Shown: positions 47,600 through 56,258 of the stretch, one piece after another
Layout: each line of letters opens with the position of its first letter
Numbering within the stretch: the stretch's first letter is position 1
Assembly (NCBI GenBank): GCA_963795555.1
Contig: CAWCHZ010000002.1
Location: 1,612,001-1,676,000 of the forward strand
Source: CAWCHZ01 sp963795555
Lineage (GTDB): Bacteria > Actinomycetota > Thermoleophilia > Solirubrobacterales > Solirubrobacteraceae
Direction: 5' to 3'
DNA length: 64,000 nt
Notes under the pieces: model-generated
The model's database searches: none
Told to the model about the DNA's origin: nothing
What the model saw: the letters and a program-made list of their open reading frames with translations, nothing else
Translations under genes and position numbers: made by a program

Positions 47600-48774
47600 G
47601 CCACGACGATGACGGGCCGCCACTCGAGCACCGCCTGGCGGTGGGACGATCCGCGGCGAGCCGTGGTGCGGACGCGAACATCGAGCAGCGCGCTGCGGTT
47701 TGGGAGCGAGTCGATTCGCTCGATTTCGATCGCGCTCTGCAGCAGGTCTCCCTCGTAGACCGGCGCGAGGTGATCGGCGCTACGCCAGCCGACGATGGTC
47801 ACCAGATCGGGCAGCGCGCGCGTCAGGTGGCTGGATGCAAGACCGATCACATGGCCGCCATAGACCAGGCGCCGGCCGCGACGGCCAGCCGCGGCGTCAT
47901 GGTGCGCGGCCGCGACGTTGAGCGTCAACCGGGCCAGCTCGGGGGCGCAGCTGACCGTGTCACCACCGTCGATGACATAGCTCCCACCGGGGCGGGGCAG
48001 CTCGGCGGCGCTCGACTCTCGCGGGCCGGCGCTCGAAGCTGGGGAAGCGTGAGCGTTCAGATCTGGCGACGCGCCAGCGCCCGGAAGCGCAGCTCGGTAG
48101 GCGCCCAGGTCCCAACCTGCGATGGACTCCATCAGCGCGGCTGTGGAGAGCTCCGCGGAGAACCGTTTCAAATCATCGGCGTTGCCCGGCGGGCTGGCAT
48201 TCGTGCGCATCGGCAGCATCGCGCAGCGGAAGAAGTCCAACACCTCGCGTCCGTGCTGATCGGTCGTCCGCACCCGCAGCACGACCAAGCCACGCGGCGG
48301 ACGATCGAGACGCGGCGAAGCGTCGCGCAACGCCACGATCTCCGTCGCCGTGCGCAGCGTGTCGCCGATGCGCGGGGCCCGGCGCAGCGCCAGGCCGCGA
48401 TAGAAGAGGTTGGCGATCACGCGCTGGGTGGCGAGCGTGGATTGGCCGATCGCCACATCGCAGACGAGCGCCGGATGCGCCAGCGGCGCACCGGGACCGG
48501 CGACCCGCTGGCAGAGCTCGGCGTCGAGGGCCAGGCGCAATCGATCCCCGACGACCGCCTGGTGCAGTGCGGCGTGCCCCGGCGTCAGCGTCAGTCCGGG
48601 CGCGCCGTCGAACAGGTCGCCGACCCGCAGATCCTCGTAGCACGGCCCGCCGACCACGACCGGCTCATCAACCACAACCGCCTCATCCACCACAACCGCC
48701 TCATCGACAGCGGGTGGCCCACCGACCTCAATCCGCTTCTCGACCGGCCCGGTCGGCTCGCTCGCTGTGCTCAT
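47596..48774 (-). CDS. Double hot-dog MaoC-like hydratase, mesaconyl-CoA hydratase (Mch)-like
   Basis: A 392-residue two-domain hydratase. After a repeat-rich N-terminus (VDEAVVVDEAVVVDE), CYEDLRVGDLFDGAPGLTLTPGHAALHQAVVGDRL begins the first hot-dog domain and RRLVYGGHVIGLASSHLTRALPDLV..YEGDLLQSAIEIE lies in the second; the latter resembles YGGHIISLARSL in Chloroflexus Mch. Mch interconverts beta-methylmalyl-CoA and mesaconyl-C1-CoA. It sits between a CitE-like lyase and the Mct-like transferase and overlaps both neighbours by four bases. The exact substrate is inferred from this context. Confidence 0.76.
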   Translation of the reverse strand: MSTASEPTGPVEKRIEVGGPPAVDEAVVVDEAVVVDEPVVVGGPCYEDLRVGDLFDGAPGLTLTPGHAALHQAVVGDRLRLALDAELCQRVAGPGAPLAHPALVCDVAIGQSTLATQRVIANLFYRGLALRRAPRIGDTLRTATEIVALRDASPRLDRPPRGLVVLRVRTTDQHGREVLDFFRCAMLPMRTNASPPGNADDLKRFSAELSTAALMESIAGWDLGAYRAALPGAGASPDLNAHASPASSAGPRESSAAELPRPGGSYVIDGGDTVSCAPELARLTLNVAAAHHDAAAGRRGRRLVYGGHVIGLASSHLTRALPDLVTIVGWRSADHLAPVYEGDLLQSAIEIERIDSLPNRSALLDVRVRTTARRGSSHRQAVLEWRPVIVVA

Positions 48775-49652
48775 TGACCGGCGCTAGCCGCACGACGCAA
48801 CGTCCGCTCCGCGGCAACGCGCACGGCCTCGTCGAGCATCTCTCCGCCCAGGCCAACCGCGCCGCGCCCAGCGGCGGTCGCCTGCTCCAGAGCGGCGAGC
48901 ACTGACTGCGCCCGTCCCACCTCCTCGGCGTTCGGGGTAAACGCCTCAATCGCGATCGCCAGGTGCGTTGGGTGGATGACCCACTTGCCATCGAAGCCGA
49001 GGCGCGCAGCGCGTTCGCAGGCCGCGCGCAGCCCGTCGCCATCCGCGAGCGCCAGGAAGGGACCATCGATCGCCTGGATCCCCGCGGCTCGCGCGGCACA
49101 GAGGACGCTGTCCTGGATCGCGAGCCAGAGCGCCGCGTCCTTGGCGGCGTGCCCGCGCCCGAGCAGCGCGCCGAGGTCGGCATAGCCGAGGATGATCGCC
49201 TCCAGTCGCGGCGATGCCCAGACGATGTCGGCAAGGCCGCCGAGACCGCGAGGGGTCTCGATCAGCGCCTGCACCCGCAGCGCCCGCCGGTGGCCCGCGG
49301 CGCGCTCGACGCCGTCCAGCAATCGGTCCACGAAGGCCAGATCCCCCGCCGACTCGACCTTCGGCACGACTACGCTGTCGGGCCGGCGGTCGCTACCGCC
49401 GAGCGCGATGAGGTCGGCGTGAGCCCAGGGGGTGCCGGCCGCGTTGATGCGCACCGCGGTGCGCCGTCCCGCCAGGGCACCGTCCGCCAGGGCGCGAACG
49501 GCAGCGTCGCGCGCATCCACCTTGTGGGCCGGCGTGACCGCATCCTCCAGATCGAGCACGATCTCATCGGCGGTCAAGCGTCCCGCCTTCTCGACCATGC
49601 GCGAGGAGTCCGCTGGAACTACGAGGCAGGCACGCCGGGCGATGGGGCTCAT
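48771..49652 (-). CDS. HpcH/HpaI-type aldolase, citrate lyase beta / citramalyl- or malyl-CoA lyase-like
   Basis: A 293-residue TIM-barrel lyase: RACLVVPADSSRMVEKAGRLTADEIVLDLEDAVTPAHK, VPKVESAGDL, VQALIETPRGLGGLADI (metal-ligand Glu), IILGYADLGALLGR (Asp) and GFDGKWVIHPTHL. CitE-like enzymes of this length split citramalyl-CoA or malyl-CoA-type 3-hydroxyacyl-CoA thioesters into acetyl-CoA and a 2-oxoacid. Chloroflexus Mcl is longer, so the best analogue may be citramalyl-CoA lyase. It overlaps the hydratase by four bases and follows the E2 core by 21 bases. Confidence 0.85.
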   Translation of the reverse strand: MSPIARRACLVVPADSSRMVEKAGRLTADEIVLDLEDAVTPAHKVDARDAAVRALADGALAGRRTAVRINAAGTPWAHADLIALGGSDRRPDSVVVPKVESAGDLAFVDRLLDGVERAAGHRRALRVQALIETPRGLGGLADIVWASPRLEAIILGYADLGALLGRGHAAKDAALWLAIQDSVLCAARAAGIQAIDGPFLALADGDGLRAACERAARLGFDGKWVIHPTHLAIAIEAFTPNAEEVGRAQSVLAALEQATAAGRGAVGLGGEMLDEAVRVAAERTLRRAASAGQ

Positions 49653-49673
49653 GTTCCGCGCGCGGCTCGCGGA

Positions 49674-50372
49674 TCAGCGAACGGGCGCATCCAGACTGGC
49701 CGGCGCCTGGAGCTCGCTGCGAATCGTGGCAAGGAAGGCGGCGCCATCCGCCCCATAGAGAACGCGGTGATCGCAGCTGAGCGCCAGCGTCATCACGTGG
49801 CTTATCGTGACCGCCCCATCGACCGCGACCGGCCGCTGGACGAGCGCGCCAACCGCGAGGATCGCCGCCTGCGGGACATTGACCATCGCGCTGAAGCGAT
49901 CGATGCCCAGCATGCCGAGGTTGGAGACCGTGAAGGTGCCGTCGGCGAGATCGCCGCCACGGATGCTGCCATCCCTGACCGCCTCGGCGAGGCGCCGCAC
50001 CTCTGCGCCGATGTCGCGCGTCGATCGACGATCCGCGTCGCGCACAACTGGCACCATCAGCAGGTCCGGCGCGGCGACCGCGACGCCGATGTTGACTGCC
50101 TGATGCAGCTCGAAGCAGCCGTCCACCCAGCTTCCATTCACGCGCGGATGGCAGCGCAGCGCCTTCGCGCATGCGCGCAGGACCATGTCGTTGTAGGACG
50201 GCCGAGGATCGTCAGCCGGCAATTGCGCTCGCCACTGGACCACGGGCTCCATGTCCAAGTCGACCTCGAGCGTGAAATCCGGGACATCGGTGTGCGAGGC
50301 CGCCATTCGGCGGGCGATCGTCTGCTGGATGCGCGTGGCGGCAACGCGCTGGCTGCTCGGGCGAGCGCTCAT
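49674..50372 (-). CDS. 2-oxoacid dehydrogenase E2, catalytic (acyltransferase) core only
   Basis: A 232-residue protein that corresponds to the catalytic domain of dihydrolipoamide acyltransferases: RIQQTIARRMAASHTDVPDFTLEVDLDMEPV, PSYNDMVLRACAKAL, MVPVVRDADRRSTRDI, GTFTVSNLGMLGIDRFSAMVNVPQAAILAVG and LSCDHRVLYGADGAAFL, where His is the catalytic base. There is no lipoyl or E1/E3-binding domain; the lipoyl domain is a separate gene (51678-51920). The core therefore must use a detached lipoyl carrier. ATGA overlap with the SDR gene. Confidence 0.88.
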   Translation of the reverse strand: MSARPSSQRVAATRIQQTIARRMAASHTDVPDFTLEVDLDMEPVVQWRAQLPADDPRPSYNDMVLRACAKALRCHPRVNGSWVDGCFELHQAVNIGVAVAAPDLLMVPVVRDADRRSTRDIGAEVRRLAEAVRDGSIRGGDLADGTFTVSNLGMLGIDRFSAMVNVPQAAILAVGALVQRPVAVDGAVTISHVMTLALSCDHRVLYGADGAAFLATIRSELQAPASLDAPVR

Positions 50373-51175
50373 GCGGCGAGGTAACCGTCGTCGACGGCAA
50401 TCACCTGACCGGTCACCCGGCGGGATGCCTCCGAGGCAAGGAACAGCGCAGCTCCGATCAGCTCCGGCGGCTGCAGCAACCGCTCGTTGAGCATCCGTGT
50501 GCGGATGAAGTCCGTGGTAACGGACGTGCTCTGGTCCAGGCCCGACACCATCGGGGTCTCGGCCAGGCCGGGGGCGATCGCGTTCACGCGGACGCCGCGG
50601 TCCACCCATTCGATCGCCAGTGCCTTGGTGAACTGCACGACGCCCCCTTTGCTGGCGATGTAGGCGCTCGACTGTGGATAGGCCACGAGGCCACCGATGG
50701 ACGCGATGTTGATGATGCTGCCGGAGCGGCGCGGCAGCATGTGTCGAGCAACGAGCTGACACATCGTGTAGCTGCCCCTGAGGTTCAACGCGAGGATGCG
50801 GTCGAAAGCGTCGACGGGAAAGTCTTCGGCGGGGCTGCGATAGGCAGCCCCAGCGCTGTTGATCAGGACATCGATGCGATCCGTCTCCTGCATCAGCTGA
50901 TCGACGGCCCGACCCGCTCCGCTGACGTCGGTGACGTCGAGCTGAATCGCCTGAGCACGCCCACCCTCGTCGTTGATCGCCTCGCTCACGGCGCGTGCCG
51001 TGGTGAGGTCGATGTCGGCGACGGCAACGTAGGCGCCGTGCGCCGCAAGCCCGGCAGCCCAGGCGGTGCCGAGACCAGAGCCTGCCCCGGTGATGAGCGC
51101 CACCCTTCCGTCGAGGTCCAGCAGATTGCGTGCGTACGCCATCGCCTCGGACACATTCCGGCGCAAATCCGTCAT
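50369..51175 (-). CDS. Short-chain dehydrogenase/reductase
   Basis: A 268-residue classical SDR: TGAGSGLG (cofactor loop), DVLINSAGAA, IASIGGLVAYPQSSAYIASKGG (Ser, Tyr and Lys of the active site) and VNAIAPGLAETPM. VAVADIDL with an acidic residue after beta-2 suggests NAD+ preference. In this position it may oxidise a hydroxyacyl-CoA or sugar-acid hydroxyl; substrate unknown. It overlaps the E2 core (ATGA) and the small MaoC protein (TGATG). Confidence 0.88.
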   Translation of the reverse strand: MTDLRRNVSEAMAYARNLLDLDGRVALITGAGSGLGTAWAAGLAAHGAYVAVADIDLTTARAVSEAINDEGGRAQAIQLDVTDVSGAGRAVDQLMQETDRIDVLINSAGAAYRSPAEDFPVDAFDRILALNLRGSYTMCQLVARHMLPRRSGSIINIASIGGLVAYPQSSAYIASKGGVVQFTKALAIEWVDRGVRVNAIAPGLAETPMVSGLDQSTSVTTDFIRTRMLNERLLQPPELIGAALFLASEASRRVTGQVIAVDDGYLAA

Positions 51176-51681
51176 CAGTTGCCCCCTCCAGCGGCGTCGC
51201 GGCTTTCCAGCGGTCCAGCGACACGCTCACTGCGTGCCAGCGCGATGGTCCGCGTCAGGACCACCACCTCCTGATCGTGCTGATTGATGCCCGTCGTGGT
51301 GACGGTCACTGTTGCCGCGCTTCGATCCACGGCGCGTACCATCGTCCGAGCACTGATCGTGTCACCCACGCGGACGGCTGCTGGAAAGGTGATATCGCTC
51401 CAGCCGATGTTCGCGGTTGCATTCCAGCTGACGTCCTCGACCGAGAGGCCGACGACCACGGCGAGCGTCCAGCTGACCGGCACAACGCCACGCGGATCGG
51501 CAGTGCCGACATGCAGGACATGAGAGTTCATCGTCAGCGCGGCGAACCAAACGCGATCGGTCTCGGTGACCACGCGACCGCCGCGATGCAAGAAGACATC
51601 TCCGGGGTGGAAGTCATCGAGATGACGGCCGGCGCTACGACTCATGGCTGGCGGAAGCTGACGGCCGGCGCTGTCGCTCAT
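51175..51681 (-). CDS. MaoC-like single hot-dog dehydratase
   Basis: A 168-residue hot-dog protein: HLDDFHPGDVFLHRGGRVVTETDRVWFAALTMNSHVLH carries the Asn-x-x-His type site of MaoC hydratases, then VPVSWTLAVVVGLSV and ITFPAAVRVGDTISARTMVRAVD. It could hydrate an enoyl-CoA made in this pathway, for example by serving the mesaconyl-C4-CoA step lacking a dedicated enzyme here. Coupled to its neighbours by one- and four-base overlaps. Confidence 0.83.
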   Translation of the reverse strand: MSDSAGRQLPPAMSRSAGRHLDDFHPGDVFLHRGGRVVTETDRVWFAALTMNSHVLHVGTADPRGVVPVSWTLAVVVGLSVEDVSWNATANIGWSDITFPAAVRVGDTISARTMVRAVDRSAATVTVTTTGINQHDQEVVVLTRTIALARSERVAGPLESRDAAGGGN

Positions 51682-51920
51682 GTCTGGCGGATGTACGCGA
51701 TCACCTGCCCAACCGGGACCTCGTCATCCTCGTTGGCGACGATCTCGTCCAGCACGCCCGCAACCAGCGCCTCCACGTCGAGGTTGGCCTTGTCGGTCTC
51801 GATCTCCACGATCACCTCGCCGCGTTGGACGGAATCCCCGGGCTGCTTGGCCCAGGCGATGATTCGGCCGGTCTCGGCATCGGGCGCGAAGCGGGGCATC
51901 TCAACGGCTATGCGAGTCAA
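51678..51920 (-). CDS. Free-standing lipoyl-domain protein
   Basis: An 80-residue protein that is one lipoyl/biotinyl domain: AVEMPRFAPDAETGRIIAWAKQPGDSVQRGEVIVEIETDKANLDVEALVAGVLDEIVANEDDEVPVGQVIAYI. The ETDKAN motif holds the lysine that is lipoylated (about residue 44). It would shuttle acyl groups between the E1 pair upstream and the E2 core downstream. Overlaps the E1-beta and MaoC genes by four bases each. Confidence 0.92.
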   Translation of the reverse strand: MTRIAVEMPRFAPDAETGRIIAWAKQPGDSVQRGEVIVEIETDKANLDVEALVAGVLDEIVANEDDEVPVGQVIAYIRQT

Positions 51921-52927
51921 GTCGCAATCACCTCCATGACCACTGCAGCGATGTCCTGCGCGTCCGGCAGCAGAGCATCCTCGAGCTGCGGGCTGTAGGC
52001 GATCAGCGCGTCATCGGCCAGGCCAAGCGCGCGCGGACGGCTGCGCAGCGGCCAGCCCTCGGTCGCCGCGCGCGAGATGATCGACGCCCCCCAGCCGCCG
52101 TGATGGACCTGCTCTTCGACGATCAACAGCCGGCCGGTCCGCTGGGCGCTGGAGCGCACAGCCTGCCAGTCCAGGGGCCGCAGCCATCGCAGGTCGATGA
52201 CCTCCGCGGAGATCCCCTCCTCGGCGAGTCGGTCGGCCGCCTCGGCAGAGCGATGGGCCATCAGCAGCGTCGAGACGATCGTTATGTCATCACCGGCGCG
52301 CAGCGTCTCGGCGATGCCGATGCGAGCGATCGCCTGTTCACCGCGCTGCAGCGGACCCTTGCGGTTGAACAGGCCCTTGTGCTCGATGACGAGCGTGGGA
52401 TTGTCATCGCGGACCGCGGCACGGAGCACGCCATAGATGCCCGCTGGCGTGGACGCCGTCGCGACCCGCAGACCGGGAAACTGGATGAACCAGGACTCTC
52501 CAGTGGCCGAGTGCTGCGTCCCAAAGCGCCCAGATGCGCCGCCCATCGAGCGGATGGTCACCGGAACGGCTGCCTGCCCCCCCGACATGAAGCGGAACTT
52601 CGCCAGCTCGTTGACCAGCGCATCGCCAGCGGTCGGAAGGAAGTCGGAGAACATGATCTCCACGATCGGCCGGGTGCCATTGACGGCCATCCCGAGCGCG
52701 ACGCCGAGGAACGCATTCTCACAGATCGGCGTGTTGAAGACCCGGTCGGGCCCGTGGCGCTCGACCAGCCCCTCGTTGGTCTTGAACACTCCACCAGCAC
52801 TGGCCACATCCTCACCGAAGAAGAGGACATCGGGATCGCTGGCGAGCTCGTCATCGAGAGCGGCACAGATGGCCTCGCGATAGCTGACGGTCTCCTGCGC
52901 GATTGCGCTCGGGCTAGGCGTAGACAT
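51917..52927 (-). CDS. 2-oxoacid dehydrogenase E1 component, beta subunit
   Basis: A 336-residue E1-beta of the pyruvate/acetoin/branched-chain type: DPDVLFFGEDVASAGGVFKTNEGLVERHGPDRVFNTPICENAFLGVALGMAVNGTRPIVEIMFSDF, with SMGGASGRFGTQHSATGESWFIQFPGLRVATAS. The C-terminal domain has LRWLRPLDWQAVRSSAQRTGRLLIVEEQVHHGGWGASI. It pairs with E1-alpha (14-base overlap of the genes) to bind thiamine diphosphate and oxidatively decarboxylate a 2-oxoacid. Confidence 0.92.
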   Translation of the reverse strand: MSTPSPSAIAQETVSYREAICAALDDELASDPDVLFFGEDVASAGGVFKTNEGLVERHGPDRVFNTPICENAFLGVALGMAVNGTRPIVEIMFSDFLPTAGDALVNELAKFRFMSGGQAAVPVTIRSMGGASGRFGTQHSATGESWFIQFPGLRVATASTPAGIYGVLRAAVRDDNPTLVIEHKGLFNRKGPLQRGEQAIARIGIAETLRAGDDITIVSTLLMAHRSAEAADRLAEEGISAEVIDLRWLRPLDWQAVRSSAQRTGRLLIVEEQVHHGGWGASIISRAATEGWPLRSRPRALGLADDALIAYSPQLEDALLPDAQDIAAVVMEVIAT

Positions 52928-53900
52928 GAGCTGCTGCCTCCTCGAGAGTGAGAACGCCTGCGGCCGCCGCCCGATCGGCTGCCTCGTCGACAGCCCCCTG
53001 GCAGCGATCGCGCTCGGTCCGCTGCTCGTCGGCGGTCATCCCAGCGAGCGCTTCCAGCCGTCGCCCTAGCAGGGTGATGGGATCGCGCAACTGCCACGCG
53101 TCGAGCTCGCCCGGCGGGCGATACTTCGCCGGATCGGTGCGCGAGTGGCCACGGAATCGATAGGTCTTTGCCTCGATCAACGTGGGGCCATCGCCTGCGC
53201 GAGCTCGAGCGACCGCCTCGGTCGCTACGTCGTACACCGCTTCGACGTCCTGCCCATCGACGATGATTCCTGGCATGCCGTACCCAGCCGCACGACTGGC
53301 GAGGTCGTCGATCGGGGTTGTCTGACGCATCGGCGTGTATTCGCCATAGAGGTTGTTCTCCACCACGAACACGGTCGGGGCCCGCCATATGGCTGCCATG
53401 TTGAGTGACTCGTGGAACGTGCCGATGTTGGTGGCGCCGTCACCGAAGAAGGTCATCGACACCTGCCCGGTACCGCGGCGCTTGGCGCTCAGCGCGGCGC
53501 CAACCGCAACGGGCAAGCCCGCCCCGACTATCGCGAATGCGCCGATTAGGCCGAGTGAGAAGTCGGTGAAGTGCATCGAGCCGCCGAGGCCGTGGCAGCA
53601 CCCACTGGCGCGGCCCATGAGCTCGGCGAAACCAGCCTCCAGAGTCATTCCGCGCGCGAGTGCGTGGCCGTGACCTCGATATGTCACGGTGACAAGATCG
53701 TCCGCTTCCAGCGCCGCCAGCGACCCGACGATCGTGCCCTCCTGACCCTGGCAGAGATGCGTGGTGCCTTGGACGAGCCCCTGCAGGAACAGCTCCTGCA
53801 CCTTGTCCTCGAACAGGCGGATCGACAGCATCCGCCCATACCACTCCCGCAATGTTGCTATGTCGCCCGCTGGCTCGGTGTTGACTGGCACGCCGTGCAT
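52914..53900 (-). CDS. 2-oxoacid dehydrogenase E1 component, alpha subunit
   Basis: A 328-residue E1-alpha with the thiamine-diphosphate motif GDGATNIGTFHESLNMAAIWRAPTVFVVENNLYGEYTP (GDG...NN), RGHGHALARGM, GCCHGLGGSMHF and KTYRFRGHSRTDPAKYRPPGE, whose serine is the site phosphorylated in eukaryotic homologues. It and E1-beta form the decarboxylase. Its ATG overlaps the CoA-transferase stop (TGATG). The complex could be acetoin dehydrogenase-like, but neighbours suggest a sugar-derived 2-oxoacid. Confidence 0.93.
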   Translation of the reverse strand: MHGVPVNTEPAGDIATLREWYGRMLSIRLFEDKVQELFLQGLVQGTTHLCQGQEGTIVGSLAALEADDLVTVTYRGHGHALARGMTLEAGFAELMGRASGCCHGLGGSMHFTDFSLGLIGAFAIVGAGLPVAVGAALSAKRRGTGQVSMTFFGDGATNIGTFHESLNMAAIWRAPTVFVVENNLYGEYTPMRQTTPIDDLASRAAGYGMPGIIVDGQDVEAVYDVATEAVARARAGDGPTLIEAKTYRFRGHSRTDPAKYRPPGELDAWQLRDPITLLGRRLEALAGMTADEQRTERDRCQGAVDEAADRAAAAGVLTLEEAAAHVYA

Positions 53901-55102
53901 CAGATGACTCCCTCGCGTCTCCATTTCTCGATGTCCTCGTCGCTGTGTCCGAGCTGCTCGACGAACACGGCGCGGTTGTCGACGCCCAACGCACGCCCGA
54001 GATGGCGGATGCTGCCGGGCGTCCGGTCCAGGCGCGGCGTGACATTCTGCAGCCGCACCGGCCCGAGCTCGCCGTCGTGCACCGTGACGATCGACTCGCG
54101 GGCGGCGAAGTGCGGGTCCGCGAAGATGTCGGCGATCGAGTAGATCGGGCCCAGCGCCGCCTCGTGCTGGTCGAAGGAGGTGAGAACCTCCTCCAACGAA
54201 CGCTCGGCCATCCAAGCCCCGATTGCCTCATCGAGCTCGTCCTTGTGCGCAACCCGTCCGGTGTGGTCCCGGTACCACTCCTGCTCGATCAGCTCCGGAC
54301 GGCCGATGATCTGCATGACTCGCTCGGCAATCGACTGCGAGCTGGCTGACAGGCCGACCCAGCGCCCATCGGCCACGCGGTAAGCGTTGCGCGGAGCGGT
54401 CCAGTCGGTGCTGTTACCCGTTCGGCCCTGCACGATGCCGAGCTGGTCGTAGACGATCGCCTGCGGACCGAGCAGGCTGAACAGCGGCTCATAGATGCTG
54501 AGGTCGAGCACCTGGCTCTCGCCGGTGCGATCACGGTGGCGCAGCGCGACCAGGGTCCCGATCGCACCGAACAGCGCGCAGACCCCGTCGCCGAGGGCAA
54601 ACGGCGGCAACGTCGGCGGCCCATCGGGGTAGCCGTTGATGTGCGCATAGCCGCTCATCGCCTCAGCGATCGTCCCGAAGCCGGGGCGATGGCGGTACGG
54701 CCCGGTCTGACCGAAGCCGGAGGTGCGGACGAGCACCAGGCGGGGGTTTGTCGCTCGCAGAACATCGGGTCCCAGGCCCCAGCGTTCGATCGTGCCAGGT
54801 CGAAAGCTCTCGATCAGGACGTCGGCGTCGGCAACGAGCTCCTTCAGCAGCTCAGCGCCCTCGGGCGTGCTCAGCTTGATCGAGACGCAGCGCTTGTTGC
54901 GGTTCGCAAATGCCCACCACAGCGAACGGCCGTCCTTCTTCCAGCCGAGCGAGCGCAGGGGATCGCCGGATGGATGCTCGACCTTGATCACATCGGCACC
55001 GAAGTCGGCGAGGTAGGTCGCGAGCATTGGACCGGCGAACAGCACGGCCGTGTCGATGACCTTGAGCCCGTCCAGCGCGCGGGGCTGAGACTTTGTCGTC
55101 AA
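53900..55102 (-). CDS. CaiB/BaiF family CoA-transferase (second)
   Basis: A 400-residue type III CoA-transferase: LDGLKVIDTAVLFAGPMLATYLADFGADVIKVEHPSGDPLRSLGW, NRNKRCVSIKLSTPEGAELLKELVADADVLIESFRPGTIERWGLGPDVL, SGFGQTGPYRHRPGFGTIAEAMSGYAHINGYPDG. The catalytic Asp lies in the ALGDGVCALFGAIGTLVAL region. Unlike the Mct-like protein it is of the ordinary formyl-CoA/frc type with a probable inter-molecular donor. Its substrate would be an acid made in this pathway. Confidence 0.9.
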   Translation of the reverse strand: MTTKSQPRALDGLKVIDTAVLFAGPMLATYLADFGADVIKVEHPSGDPLRSLGWKKDGRSLWWAFANRNKRCVSIKLSTPEGAELLKELVADADVLIESFRPGTIERWGLGPDVLRATNPRLVLVRTSGFGQTGPYRHRPGFGTIAEAMSGYAHINGYPDGPPTLPPFALGDGVCALFGAIGTLVALRHRDRTGESQVLDLSIYEPLFSLLGPQAIVYDQLGIVQGRTGNSTDWTAPRNAYRVADGRWVGLSASSQSIAERVMQIIGRPELIEQEWYRDHTGRVAHKDELDEAIGAWMAERSLEEVLTSFDQHEAALGPIYSIADIFADPHFAARESIVTVHDGELGPVRLQNVTPRLDRTPGSIRHLGRALGVDNRAVFVEQLGHSDEDIEKWRREGVI

Positions 55103-56250
55103 CGCACGCCACCCATCGTCCGGCGCAGGTCATCGAGCAGGCCGTCCGGGTCCTCGACGATCTGCTCGGCGATCCAATCGGGATTGGCCATCGGCCCCAG
55201 GCCCGCGCGCACGTCCAGCGGGCGCATGACGCCCTCGTGCACCTCGGGTTGGGGCAGCGAGTCGGCAAACTGATCGACCCCGGACCCGGGCACGCCCCAC
55301 TCCACCGGCACGTCGACGATGCCGAGCCCATTGAGAATCTGCGAATGCGCGTGGGCGAACATGTGAGTCGCGAAGCGCTGATCGGCCTCGCGCAGCAGGC
55401 TCACGATCGTGCCGAAGCGCGTGACGCCGCCGTTGGTCGAGGCGTCGATGCGCACGACGTCGACGGCAGCGGCATCGACGAGCGCCTGCGGGTGATAGGA
55501 CCCGCCCTGCTCATCCCCCATCGCGATCGGCACCGCGCTGAGGTCGCGCACGCGGCGCACGAGCCGCGCGTCTCCAGGCGCGATGACGTCCTCCATCCAC
55601 CCCAGCTCCAGGTCGGAGATCGCCGCGGCGAACGCCGCCACCTGCTCGGGGGTGGCGAAGGTCCAGTTGGCATCCATTCCGTGCCAGGCGGCCGGCGCCG
55701 CCTCCTTGGCCGCCCTGAGGCGTTCGTATGACAGCTCCCAGGTACCGGCGATCGGCTGCTTGAAGCGCCGCCAGCCCGCCTGATGGAGGACACGCACCTG
55801 CTCGCCGACCTCGTCGGGACCGATGCTTGGCGGGTAGCCGATGATCGCGGTGACAGGAAGCGGAGCGGGTGTGCCGCCCAGCATCTCCGTGACGCTCTGG
55901 CCCTTCAGCCGGCCCGCGAGATCCCACGCCGCGAGGTCCACGAGCGACAGTGCACGATGGCCGATTCCCGAAGCCAGCACAGCGTTGTTCGTGGGGGCGA
56001 CCTGACGCAGGGCGCCGATCGGATCCTCGGCGGCAAGCCCGGCATACAGCGGCGCCAGGTTGCGGCGAACCACCTCCGGCACGGGGCCGTCGCGCGTGTA
56101 GACGAACGCGCAGCCGAGCTCGCCGGAGCGCGAGCGGATCGCGCACAGCGCGAACTCGCGGTGGCGCATCTCCCAGCTGCCGAAGCGGACGACCGTCGGC
56201 AGGGGAGCGCGGACGCGCGCCACCCGAACGTCGGCGATCGTCTCCTTCAT
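55099..56250 (-). CDS. Mandelate racemase/enolase superfamily sugar-acid dehydratase-like protein
   Basis: A 383-residue enolase-superfamily enzyme. The capping domain (IADVRVARVRAPLPTVVRFGSWEMRHREFALCAIRSRSG) precedes the barrel with Lys in FKQP, metal ligands in GMDANWTF (Asp), GWMEDVI (Glu) and MGDEQGG (Asp/Glu), and the His-containing FATHMFAHAHSQILNGLG. Many such enzymes dehydrate sugar acids to 2-keto-3-deoxy acids; exact substrate is open. ATG at 56250 is chosen at the domain start; there is no clear ribosome site, and a LacI-type operator lies 9-20 bases upstream. First gene after the LacI gene. Confidence 0.85.
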   Translation of the reverse strand: MKETIADVRVARVRAPLPTVVRFGSWEMRHREFALCAIRSRSGELGCAFVYTRDGPVPEVVRRNLAPLYAGLAAEDPIGALRQVAPTNNAVLASGIGHRALSLVDLAAWDLAGRLKGQSVTEMLGGTPAPLPVTAIIGYPPSIGPDEVGEQVRVLHQAGWRRFKQPIAGTWELSYERLRAAKEAAPAAWHGMDANWTFATPEQVAAFAAAISDLELGWMEDVIAPGDARLVRRVRDLSAVPIAMGDEQGGSYHPQALVDAAAVDVVRIDASTNGGVTRFGTIVSLLREADQRFATHMFAHAHSQILNGLGIVDVPVEWGVPGSGVDQFADSLPQPEVHEGVMRPLDVRAGLGPMANPDWIAEQIVEDPDGLLDDLRRTMGGVR

Positions 56251-56258
56251 CCGGTTCG

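Noticed and set aside
51917..53900. Ordinary acetoin dehydrogenase operon
   Set aside because: E1 subunits alone would fit, but there is no acetoin regulator or E3, the E2 is split, and the neighbours are sugar-acid and CoA-ester enzymes.
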